Made by a program: the position numbers and the translations under genes. This document shows positions 18,301-25,453 of a DNA stretch of 64,000 nt, in pieces. The notes under the pieces are model-generated. The model had not been told where the DNA came from. It saw only the letters and a list, made by a program, of their open reading frames with translations, and did no database searches. This DNA is from Streptomyces sp. CG 926 (GTDB lineage Bacteria; Actinomycetota; Actinomycetes; Streptomycetales; Streptomycetaceae): positions 1-64,000 of the forward strand of contig NZ_QGGZ01000023.1 of the NCBI RefSeq assembly GCF_003148825.1, given 5' to 3'. The stretch's first letter is position 1; each line of letters begins with the position of its first letter.

Positions 18301-18560
18301 TCCGTGCTGAGGTCGGTCGTGCGCAGCCTCGGCGCACACGCTCGGGCGACCCGCTGCGCCGGTACGGAACCGGCGGAGGCGACGAGTTCGAGCCGCAGGC
18401 CGGGGTGGCGGGCGAGGGTGGCTTCGAGACCCAGACGCAGCGCGTCGGTGTCGAGCGTGCCCCACAGGTCCAGTGAGGCGGTGAAGTTGTAGGCGCGACT
18501 GCCGGGCTGCATCTGCTCGTGCAGCCAGACGATCTCCTGCGAGGAGGAGAGGGGAAGCAT
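15366..18560 (-). CDS. NRPS module: C-A-T
   Basis: 1064 residues from ATG 18560. The frame is open for another 255 codons upstream, but that part is tandem-repeat spacer DNA. The condensation domain carries HHLIHDG at 133-139; the adenylation domain covers about 470-960 with A3 HTSGSTGTPK at 595, LNVYGVTEA, YLTGD and the A10 Lys in GGKPDR; the carrier Ser1019 lies in SGGHSLLA. The hand-aligned pocket D-V-E-N-V-G-V-I-S shares Asp, Glu, Asn, Gly and Ile with the hydroxyornithine code, suggesting a basic or polar residue. A Gly-Thr repeat linker joins A and T. It is the only complete module in the operon. Confidence 0.92.
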   Translation of the reverse strand: MLPLSSSQEIVWLHEQMQPGSRAYNFTASLDLWGTLDTDALRLGLEATLARHPGLRLELVASAGSVPAQRVARACAPRLRTTDLSTEADPEAAFARLLRTEAETPLDTFEAPLIRWTLVRLAERHHRLVHVEHHLIHDGHSFAILLDDVFRVYRAHVLGETLRLPPASSYADHVQERAEAAYAPESLDFWRAELRDQQHDLPLPGLTRPGARRKHHGGQLRQTIGADLAERLRGHARSRGLTPFSTLLGLFAELLRRHSGRSRMVIGTAVGNRPLGYEDAVGMFVNTIPLPLVLDGAAPAQDTMDEVTDTLIRALPHQDVPVQELTRALGMHTSGADNPLFSVMFSAHDAPLPEIDVPGLDITLFEGFNTGTTRFDLDVVLLPDDRRGVTTRHGSPGMTLVWDYDMDLFGEDVARLLSGRFLDLLRAYLDSPETPLAELDPTVVEPAAEPVPVPADRDPLDPVAGRHPSQPALLCGARRLTYGELDERVGSLAERLRTAGVMPGRPVAVVLPRGTDSLIALLACLRTGAVYCPLSPSDPPARLGLLLERLAPALVLTGEGTPALPQGLPTARIDAPVLPPAHGTTELPGTAYVIHTSGSTGTPKPVAVGHAALVHHLTATADRFGLTTSDRVLMFAQPSFDVALEEVLPALYAGACLVLPEYEVPTGAELAEALVSARVTVANLPTSYFLATREDLRPVLRDESWAPRLVVLGGERLPVEALRGVLADTDATVLNVYGVTEAAISSTVHEVSRDALAAGAEIPLGTELPGERIHVLDAHHRPLPSGAVGELAVAGPGLAEGYAGNAEATAARFVTLDAAGGQRVYLTGDLGYRGLDGLLYFLGRRDNQIKLRGHRIELEEIEAAASAVLGGRSCAVVLDRESSGGPRLVGFLEAGADDADFDEKALHAELSGRLPGPLVPARWARLDVMPTLAGGKPDRTALSRRAAALDADTAAGTGTGTGTGTEGAPGARTDADSEPAATTGSEDPMTALLAEGWREVLGHSRFDARSHFFHSGGHSLLAAELAAWLEPRLGTRPPLRILFRNPVLADQADALATTAPSTES

Positions 18561-18700
18561 GGGCGATCCCTGAGGTTGTGGGTCGGTGACCGGTGCCGGG
18601 TCACGGTCGTGTCCGGCGGTCGTGCGGACGGCGCCGCGGGTCGCGCGGTGCCGCTCTCTGCGTGGGGGGATGCCATGGGGGGAAGTCGTGGGGTACGCGG

Positions 18701-18756
18701 TGGCCGGGTGGCCGGGTGGCCGGGTGGCCGGGTGGCCGGGTGGCCGGGTGGCCGGG
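18701..18756. repeat. Seven tandem copies of an 8-mer in the NRPS spacer
   Basis: Seven exact copies of TGGCCGGG lie in the 431-bp gap (18561-18991) between the stand-alone C gene and the C-A-T gene. The gap holds no gene. The repeat is on the transcribed leader of the C-A-T gene and could affect expression by slippage. Confidence 0.9.
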
Positions 18757-18991
18757 TGGGCGTGGGCTCCGGTGCGCGGTGGTCGCGGGTCCCTGACGCG
18801 CCGCGGGCGCCGCGGCCGGATCGGGTACCCGCAGCGCATGCGGACGTGCAACTGCCGGCGGCCCGGGACATGCGGTGCGGGTGGTGCGTGCCGTGCCGCC
18901 GGTGGCCGGGTTGCCTCGCCGCGGCGTCCGCGGGTCGGCATCGCCTCGGGGCGGCGGGGCGGCGGCGCGGCGGCGTGGCGGCGTGGCATGG

Positions 18992-20299
18992 TCACCGCAC
19001 GGTGCGCTCCGAGGGGCGCAGCGCGTGGGTGAGCGCGTCGAACGTGCGGTGCGCGCTCTCGTCGTCGAGCACTGCCCGGTCCCACACCATCCGCAGTCGG
19101 ATCTCCGCCCCCTGGGTGACGGAGACGGCGAAGGGGCCGCGGACGGGTCTGCCGTCGACATGGACCTCCCGGCCCTCGACACCGGCCAGTACGAGCGGCG
19201 GACGACGGCTGTCGTCGTCCACGGTGAGGAGTCCGTCGAGCCCTCCGGTCCAGGCCGAGCCGGCGGCCCGCGCGGCGGTCACGACGGCGTCGAACGGTAC
19301 GTCGGCCCGGTCGAGGTCGTCCCACCAGGCGTCGGCCGTCGCCTCCCGGTCGGTGCCGCTGCCGGGTCGCTCCGCCGGCCCGGTGTCGGCCGGGAAGACG
19401 AGCGTGTTCAGGAAGCAGCCGATGACCGGTTCCGCGCCCGGGGGCCGGCCGCCCCAGGGGTAGCCCAGCGGGACCGTGCGGCCGGGGCCGTACAGTTCGC
19501 GGGCCGCGGAGCGGCAGGCGTCGAGCAGTGCGGGGAAGGCCACGCCGCCGTCGTGCGCGGGCAGCCGGGCCTGCGCGGCGCCGCTGGGCCGTGCGCCCTC
19601 GGGGACGCGAGCCGGGACGCGCGCCGGGGCGTGGGCCCGCAGCGCGCGCAGCCGGCCGGCCCAGTAGGCGGTCGCCTCGGGCGTCTCCGCCTTTTCCTCG
19701 GCGGCGAGTTGGCCGAGGACCGCGTCGCGGTAGGCCGTGAGTTCGGCGTCGGTCTCTCCCGGTGCGACGGGGGAACCGATGGCCTCCTCGCTGTAGGCGG
19801 CGCCGAGTTCGTCGACGATCCGGGCCAGGGAACGGCCGTCGCAGACGGCGTGGTCCAGGGCGACGGCGAGGATCTCCTCCTCGTGCTCCTCGTCGCGTAC
19901 GAGGAAGAGCCTCAAGGGGGGACCCTGGCCGTCCCAGGAGTCCAGCGCGCGGCGTAGCGCGTCGGCGGCCGACTCACCCGGCAGGAGGGCCGGGCGCGCC
20001 AGGTCGACGTCCGGGTCGGCGACGTGCAGGACGGGTGTGCCGCGGGTGACGGCGGGACGTGAGCGCAGGGCCGTGTGCCGTGCGGCGAGCCTGGACGCCG
20101 CTGCCCGCAGGCGTTCGGGGTCGACGGTTCCGTACGGGAACGCGAAGAACATCGGCACCAGGTCGGGGCGTCCGGAGGGGTCCAGCGAACGCACCAGCAG
20201 GAAGCGGCGCTGCGCTCCGGTGACCGGCAGTACGGTGTCGGACCGGTCGCCGGTGAGGCGCCGGTAGCGGGCGAGGTACTGACTCGTGATGCTGAGCAC
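18992..20299 (-). CDS. Stand-alone NRPS condensation domain protein
   Basis: 435 residues, all condensation-domain fold, with no carrier or adenylation domain. The active-site motif is DHAVCDG at 149-155: the first His of HHxxxDG is Asp, but the second, catalytic His and the Asp-Gly are kept, so activity is plausible. A second conserved region, IGCFLNTLVFP, corresponds to the VGxFVNT loop. It lies between the exporter gene (170 bp) and the first module (431 bp). Possible jobs: chain initiation with an acyl group, or linking amino acids held on the two free A-T proteins. It might also act on a non-carrier acceptor. Confidence 0.85.
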   Translation of the reverse strand: MLSITSQYLARYRRLTGDRSDTVLPVTGAQRRFLLVRSLDPSGRPDLVPMFFAFPYGTVDPERLRAAASRLAARHTALRSRPAVTRGTPVLHVADPDVDLARPALLPGESAADALRRALDSWDGQGPPLRLFLVRDEEHEEEILAVALDHAVCDGRSLARIVDELGAAYSEEAIGSPVAPGETDAELTAYRDAVLGQLAAEEKAETPEATAYWAGRLRALRAHAPARVPARVPEGARPSGAAQARLPAHDGGVAFPALLDACRSAARELYGPGRTVPLGYPWGGRPPGAEPVIGCFLNTLVFPADTGPAERPGSGTDREATADAWWDDLDRADVPFDAVVTAARAAGSAWTGGLDGLLTVDDDSRRPPLVLAGVEGREVHVDGRPVRGPFAVSVTQGAEIRLRMVWDRAVLDDESAHRTFDALTHALRPSERTVR

Positions 20300-20469
20300 G
20301 TGGTCCTCTTCGTCGTTGCCGCAGTCGCGCGGACGGGTGGCGCGGCCCCTGCGGACGGGGCGGTGAGTGGTCGGTGGCGGCGGGCGGGGCCCGTGCGGGG
20401 GTTCGCGTTGCCGGTCGCCGTACGGGTGCGGGGCGGGGGCATGGCGGCGGCCGGGGTGGGGCGGGGCGG

Positions 20470-21846
20470 TCAGCGGGTGGGCGCGGGGGTGGGCTGTTCG
20501 TCACCGTCGACGGTGGCGGTGGCGGTGGCGGTGGTGGTGGCGTGCGGTGCCCCGGGTTCGGCGCCGGGTTCGGCGCCGGCGTCCGCGTCGTCGTGCGGTC
20601 CGGGCAGGTCCCGCATGCGGCGCAGCGGGGAGAACAGCAGCGGCAGGGGTACGGCGAGGATGCCGACGGCGCACCAGGCGAGGGCCGTGCGCGATCCGTA
20701 GGACTGGGCGAGGGCTCCGCCGAGGAGGGCGCCCAGCGGCAGGGTGCCCCACATGAGGAAGCGCAGGGTGGCGTTCATCCGGCCGAGCAGCCGCGGCGGG
20801 CACATGCCCTGGCGGAAGCTGACCTGGGCGACGTTGTAGACGACCGCGCCGAAGGAGACGACCGCCGACCCGGCGGCGAACAGGACGGCTCCGAGGAGCC
20901 CGTGCCCGGACAGGGGCCACAGCAGCGCGAACGGGCCGGTCACGAGGACGGACAGGAGCATGACCCGGGCCTGCCCCAGGCCGGCCGCGAGGCGTCCGGC
21001 GCACACGGCGCCCAGAAGACCTCCCACGGCCGACGCGGACAGCACCAGCCCGAGCCCGCCGGCCTGCAGTCCGACGACACGGACGAGGTGCACGGTCTGG
21101 GTCGCCATGAGGACGGCCGTGCAGAAGTTGGCGAGGCCGGTTGTCAGGGCGATGACGCGGAGCAGCGGATGGCCGAAGACGAAGCGGACGCCCTCGCCGA
21201 TCTCCTTGCGCAGGGAGCCTCCCGCGGTCACGGGTTCGGGTGCTTCCTCGGTCTGCCGGACGCGCTGGAGAAAGAGGGCGGAGAGCAGGTAGCCGACGGC
21301 GTCGACGATGACCGCGAACTGCGCCCCGACGAGCTGGACGAGTCCGCCGCCGATCCCGGGACCGGTCACGTGGGCGGTGGAACGGACCGTCTCCAGGGCG
21401 CCGTTGCCGGCCACGAGCTGGTCGCGGGGCAGGATCTGCGGGAGGTAGCTCTGGTGCGCAACGTCGAAGAACACGGTGGCCACGCCGGTCACGAGAGCGA
21501 CCACGTAGAGCTGGGCCATGGTCAGGGCGCCGAGGAGGGCGGCAGCGGGGATGCTGGCCATGGCCACGGCGCGCAGCAGGTCCGCGCGGATCATCAGGGG
21601 ACGCTTGCGCATCCGGTCGGTGAGCGCTCCGGCGGGCAGGCCCACGAGCAGGAAGGCGGCGGTCTCCGCGGCGGTCAGGAGGCCCACCTGGAAGGCGGGA
21701 GCGTCGAGTTCGAGGACGGCCACGAGCGGCAGCGCCACCAGGGTCACTTGTGCACCGAGCTGTCCGGTGGCGGCTCCCGCGAGTAGCAGTCGGAAGTCGC
21801 GCAGGCGCAGAGGGCCACCGGGGGTGGCTCGGGATGTGTCGGACAT
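20470..21846 (-). CDS. MFS exporter of the NRPS cluster (EntS-like)
   Basis: About 458 residues with around 12 hydrophobic segments, of the MFS_3 branch that includes the enterobactin exporter EntS. The loop motif between helices 2 and 3 is visible (GLPAGALTDRMRKRP). The C-terminus is a long hydrophilic Asp/Glu/Ala/Thr tail with repeats. It is the first gene of the operon and probably exports the peptide product; EntS relatives move siderophores and other peptides, so this alone does not prove a siderophore. Start uncertain: ATG 21846, GTG 21861 and TTG 21876 are in frame and none has a good ribosome-binding site. Confidence 0.85.
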   Translation of the reverse strand: MSDTSRATPGGPLRLRDFRLLLAGAATGQLGAQVTLVALPLVAVLELDAPAFQVGLLTAAETAAFLLVGLPAGALTDRMRKRPLMIRADLLRAVAMASIPAAALLGALTMAQLYVVALVTGVATVFFDVAHQSYLPQILPRDQLVAGNGALETVRSTAHVTGPGIGGGLVQLVGAQFAVIVDAVGYLLSALFLQRVRQTEEAPEPVTAGGSLRKEIGEGVRFVFGHPLLRVIALTTGLANFCTAVLMATQTVHLVRVVGLQAGGLGLVLSASAVGGLLGAVCAGRLAAGLGQARVMLLSVLVTGPFALLWPLSGHGLLGAVLFAAGSAVVSFGAVVYNVAQVSFRQGMCPPRLLGRMNATLRFLMWGTLPLGALLGGALAQSYGSRTALAWCAVGILAVPLPLLFSPLRRMRDLPGPHDDADAGAEPGAEPGAPHATTTATATATVDGDEQPTPAPTR

Positions 21847-21990
21847 GTGAACGACATTCACGGACCCATCGCTCAACAGTCAAAGTAAACCTGTCATTTT
21901 CGGACTTGTTTTGCTGCGCTACGGTCACAGATCGGGAAATCTTTCGCATCACCCGGGGTTCGGCCGCGTTAATTCCTGTCGGTTGCGTAT
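21847..21990 (-). promoter_or_regulatory. Promoter region of the NRPS operon with a short palindrome
   Basis: The DNA upstream of the exporter is clearly AT-richer than its surroundings (about 21880-21980). GTGAACGACATTCAC at 21847-21861 is an inverted repeat with 5-bp arms, overlapping the candidate starts. A TTGACT lies at about 21879-21884 on the minus strand with only a weak -10 downstream. No iron-box-like sequence was found. Confidence 0.4.
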
Positions 21991-22653
21991 TCGGCGCGGG
22001 GCGGGCGGGGTAAGGGGGAGCGGGGGTGCAAGGAGCCGTCGAGCGGCGCCACTTACCCTGAGTAACGGACTCCAGCCTGACCGAAAAGACCCACTCCCGA
22101 CCGCGCCCCCGCGGAGCCATCCATTCCGTCCGCTATGCGGACGGCCAGCACCGCCCAGCGACACCACGCGGCGGGAACCCCGGCCGGGGCAACGCATCAA
22201 CTCGGGCGGTAGCGGGGGTTGTCGGCGTGTAGTCGGCGGAGGTGGCGCGGATCGTCAGGGTGGGACGGGCGGCGGTGGTGAACCGGCGCCGCCGACACCC
22301 CGACTTCCCCGCCCCGGTGGCCGCTACGGAGGTGTACCCGCAGTTCGACCGCGGCGCGGTCGCGTCCCGGCTCCTCGCCCACGACAAGATCGAAGTACCT
22401 GTGGGGCCGAGGCTCGCCCCGTTCGTGCCGGCCGGGGCCGGGCGCGCCTCGCGCCGGTACCGCCTCGACGCCCCGGGGCTGACCCTGGCCGACGACCCGG
22501 CCGGCCCCTTCGATCGGACCGCCGGGAGCCTACGAGAGCACACCGGTCATCAGCACGGTGGAGCCAGAACTTCCTGGCTCGGTCGAACACTTCCGACAGG
22601 CCCTGTGTCGCATCAGGCAACGTTCACCTCGGGCGGTCTGCGACGATGGCTCC
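21991..22653. other. No gene recognised
   Basis: Open frames exist on both strands but none has both a start signal and a recognisable motif. A plus-strand stretch at about 22240-22530 has some coding bias (RLLAHDKIEVPVGPRLAPFV) and may be a gene fragment. Confidence 0.35.
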
Positions 22654-22986
22654 ATGGACGAGGAAGCCATTCCCATTCTTCGCGTCGAGGACGCTGCCGC
22701 GGCGGTCGTGTGGTACGGACGACTGGGCTTCGCCAAGCAGTGGGAACACCGCTTCGAGCCGGAGTTTCCCGCGTTCGTCGAGGTCGCCCGGGGCGGGGTG
22801 CGGTTGTTCTTGTCGGAGCACAAGGGCGACGCCCGCCCCGACACGTTGATCTACCTCCGCGTTCGTGATGTCGAGGCCGTCGCCGCCGAGTTCGGTGTGC
22901 AGGCGAAGGACGCTCCGTGGGCGCGTGAGATCGAGCTGCGCGACCCTGACGGCAACCGGCTTCGGATCGGCACGCCGACGGAATGA
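22654..22986 (+). CDS. VOC-family protein (glyoxalase/bleomycin-resistance fold)
   Basis: 110 residues from ATG 22654. The fold signature is clear: PILRVEDAAAAVVWYGRLGF at the start, GGVRLFLSEH in the middle, YLRVRDVEAVAAEFG opening the second half, and the terminal ELRDPDGNRLRIGTP typical of the family. VOC proteins are small dimeric metal enzymes or drug-binding proteins; the class closest here includes bleomycin-binding proteins, but the ligand is unknown. The ribosome-binding site is weak. It sits about 800 bp from the divergent NRPS operon, so a self-resistance role is possible but unsupported. Confidence 0.8.
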   Translation: MDEEAIPILRVEDAAAAVVWYGRLGFAKQWEHRFEPEFPAFVEVARGGVRLFLSEHKGDARPDTLIYLRVRDVEAVAAEFGVQAKDAPWAREIELRDPDGNRLRIGTPTE

Positions 22987-23340
22987 CACGCGCCGACAGC
23001 GTGCGCCTGGGATCTGCCGGCTGACCTGGAGTGGGCGGTTCCGGCCGAGTCGCACGGGCATGTCACGTGCAGGGGAGTTCGACCTGGCCCGGCGAGCGTT
23101 TGTCGCCCGGGCGCGGCTCCGCCGCAACGGCCCGCCCCCCCGTCGGGTCACGTTCTCGCTGATCGGGTGTTGACGGCTCACACGTGGCCGGGGGAGTCCG
23201 GCGTTGACGGAGTGCCCACGCATGCAGGGCCTGGCCGGTGCCCTGTGAGGTCTGACGGGTCGGACAACCTTGAGGGCGTGTGCCGGAAGCGTGTTTCACA
23301 GGAGCCCGAATCCGGTTGAGACGCCGGGCGGTGCCACCTC
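22987..23340. other. No gene recognised
   Basis: GC-rich DNA between the VOC gene and the Rhs remnant; no start signal, motif or strong hairpin was found. Confidence 0.35.
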
Positions 23341-23762
23341 CCAGTCCGCTCCTACACCGTCGCGGCCGTCAAGGCCGGGGTACTGACCGACGAATTCGGC
23401 ACCGCCAAGCACGCGGCCCTCGGCCGGTTCATCAGCGTCGACCCCGCATTGAGCCTCGACCAGCACCAGTCCCTCAACGGCTTCAGCTACGCGAACAACG
23501 GCGGCTGGACCAAAGGCGATTACATTGAGGACGATGGCGGCGGCGGTGGTGGGGGCGGCGGTGGCGGCGGCAAGCAGCGGGCAACGGCGGTTCCGGCAAC
23601 AAGCCCGGCTCCTTCGTCAGCGTCATCACGCTCCCCTACGCCCCTCCCACCATCGCGGCCCCGAGTACGCGAAGGAGCGGGCGTGCCAGTTCGATCCGAT
23701 CCTGTCCTGCAACCCCGAAGACGCCGTCCATGGGGGAGGGGGCAGAACAACGGGTCGGTGAC
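23341..23762 (+). pseudogene. Rhs/YD-repeat protein, core C-terminal end
   Basis: The first frame contains ALGRFISVDPALSLDQHQSL then NGFSYANN, the conserved end of the Rhs-associated core (usually GRFLSVDP...NGYSYANN). The large N-terminal YD-repeat part is missing. After a run of 12 glycines encoded by GGC/GGT repeats, coding bias jumps to a second frame (PGSFVSVITLPYAPPTIAA) and a third (EYAKERACQFDPILSCNPED). It is the remnant of a polymorphic-toxin delivery protein; Rhs cores encapsulate and release a variable C-terminal toxin. Confidence 0.6.
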
Positions 23763-23964
23763 CATGGTGGGATGCCTTTGGGTAATGGGGGCATTGTCGC
23801 CCGAAATCCCCTATGGAGAAAGCAGTCAGGGCGCGAGACGTGAGAAGAGTGATCTCGCTGCAGCGCACCGAAATGAAATCGGGCAGCTCTTCAACGGAAA
23901 CGGTCAGAGGTCTGGTGAGTCGACGACAAGGATGCGGCCGACCGGCCGGCCTGCCGGTTCAGCT

Positions 23965-24272
23965 CAGGGGTCCTGACCGCAATCGCCACGCACGATGACG
24001 CCAAGCCGGCCACGACTGTTCTGCGTTCGTACACGGCGAATCATGAGATACTCCGCGAAGGAGTGAATGGCGTGCAGGCGCGTATCGTCGTCATCAATGG
24101 AATGACGGTCTCGCCCTTCGCCCACGCCAAGACGGGCTACGGTACTCCGGCCGATAAGTTCCTGCAGAAGAATGTCGGACATGTCGGCGTCTTGGGGCAT
24201 GGGAAGGGGCAGGCCATGACGAGTCTTCCGAGTGGCAGTTCCGCGAAATTACAACTATGGGGGTCCGCATAG
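23965..24272 (+). pseudogene. Probable toxin tip of the Rhs remnant
   Basis: One frame is open and coding-like up to the TAG at 24270: ATHDDAKPATTVLRSYTANH, ILREGVNGVQARIVVINGMT, TGYGTPADKFLQKNVGHVGV. It has no start of its own and follows an Rhs core end, so I infer it is the C-terminal toxin cassette of the broken Rhs gene. No catalytic motif I know is visible. The next gene, a lipoprotein, starts directly after its stop codon, the usual place for an immunity gene. Confidence 0.4.
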
Positions 24273-24689
24273 ATGAGAACCCTCGAATCGATTCGAGCGG
24301 CCGTACTGTTCCTGGCTCTTTCCGCTCCTGTCGTGTCTTCCTGTGCGGCCCTTGAGGACGCCGGGGCGGGGTATCCGAAGGCTGTCTTGGCCGATCGAGA
24401 CTCGTTGGTCCGCTCCTGGGGAGCGGGCGGAAGTGAAGTCGCCCTGAAGGCGGACGGTTCATTCGAATCCAAGGGTGTCGGCTTCGGTAAGGAAGACTGT
24501 CGTGAAGGGGTCCCGGATCCGGGAGCCGGCAGCTGGTCGTCGTTCGATACGGGCCAGGGGGTGACGAGGGTCCAGCTGAAGTTCGGAACCGGATGCTTCG
24601 GCTCGCTCTGGGTCGGAACGATCGACGGTGTGACCGTACTGTGGCGGGAGACGAGCCCGGAAAAGCGCGAATTCACATCTCTGAAGTAG
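24273..24689 (+). CDS. Small lipoprotein, candidate immunity protein
   Basis: 138 residues. The signal peptide is followed by a lipobox ending in Cys24 (APVVSSC), so it should be anchored to the outer face of the membrane. The mature part is a small globular domain with DSLVRSW, a Lys-Ala-Asp-Gly strand, and two cysteines (FGKEDC, FGTGC) that could pair. The ATG follows the stop of the toxin-tip-like frame without a gap. It resembles in layout the lipoprotein at 26751-27155, which also sits next to a toxin fragment. An immunity role is inferred from context only. Confidence 0.6.
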   Translation: MRTLESIRAAVLFLALSAPVVSSCAALEDAGAGYPKAVLADRDSLVRSWGAGGSEVALKADGSFESKGVGFGKEDCREGVPDPGAGSWSSFDTGQGVTRVQLKFGTGCFGSLWVGTIDGVTVLWRETSPEKREFTSLK

Positions 24690-24790
24690 GTGTGCTCGGG
24701 CCGCACTGAGCACCCACGCACGACCGCCGTGCGGCCCTTCCGGCCCAGGGCGACAGCGGAAGGCCCCAGAGACTGCCGCAGGTTCTGGGA

Positions 24791-25135
24791 GTCGTTGCAA
24801 CACCCCAGCTCAAGGAGGGCATTGACTTCGAGATCCGCGAGGACCGGCAGTCGCAGGGACGGAAGGAGCTCACCGCTGAGCGGGCGGCATACTTCCGGCT
24901 CGTGCAGCAGGGCGTGGGCAACACGGAAGCGTGCCGGATCGTCAGGATCAACCGGCGGACCGGGAAACGCCGGCGCTACGGACGCGGCGCGTCCGGCAGT
25001 AACAAGGCGGCTCCACCGATCATCGCGGTGGAGCCGCCTTCCGTGCCGTCGCGGTGCCTGTCCGAGGCCGACCGGATCCACATCGACGACCGGTTGCGCG
25101 AGATGGCGACACCGCGCGCGGAACGCAATCCGGGT
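24791..25135 (+). pseudogene. IS30-family transposase, N-terminal remnant
   Basis: The frame contains ELTAERAAYFRLVQQGVGNT, EACRIVRINRRTGKR and EADRIHIDDRLREMA, matching the first part of Streptomyces IS30-type transposases (helix-turn-helix and tether region). After DRLREMATPRA the match stops; the catalytic DDE domain is absent. Truncated and inactive. Confidence 0.75.
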
Positions 25136-25453
25136 GAGGTGTCCGACGTGGGGTATCCGGCCTGTGCCAGGGCTGCCGCCGTGCTGCGGGGGGCCTGCTC
25201 GCCTCCAGCCACGCCCACCGCCCCGGCCCGCCGACTCCCCGGCGTAGCCCCCCGGCGACGTTGCCACCACCGCCCGGGTCGGGGGCCGGGGGAGTGCTCG
25301 TGAGGGTGAGCGCGGGGGCGCGTCGGGTTGGCCTGGTGCGCTCCTACGCTCCGTTGACCACGCATAGCGATGATCGAATACTCGGAGTGACGAATGCCTG
25401 GTCGGGCTTCGCGTGTCGATTCGCCGGCGTGGTCGGTGGAAGGGTGGACACTC
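25136..25453. other. No gene recognised
   Basis: Spacer between the IS30 remnant and the secreted repeat protein. The last 130 bp are less GC-rich (around 25340-25400) and probably carry that gene's promoter. Confidence 0.4.

Noticed and set aside
18701..18756. CRISPR-like array
   Set aside because: The repeats are 8 bp, directly adjacent and without spacers, and no cas gene is present.
18563..19325. A 255-codon N-terminal extension of the C-A-T protein
   Set aside because: The extension crosses the tandem 8-mer repeat and the end of the stand-alone C gene, has no domain, and the condensation domain starts normally from ATG 18560.
20374..21786. Plus-strand 470-codon frame over the exporter gene
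   Set aside because: Antisense shadow rich in Gly/Glu/His with no motif, opposite 12 clear membrane helices.
22654..22986. NRPS self-resistance gene (bleomycin-type)
   Set aside because: The VOC fold is clear, but nothing ties it to the NRPS operon: it is divergent, about 800 bp away, and the product class is unknown.
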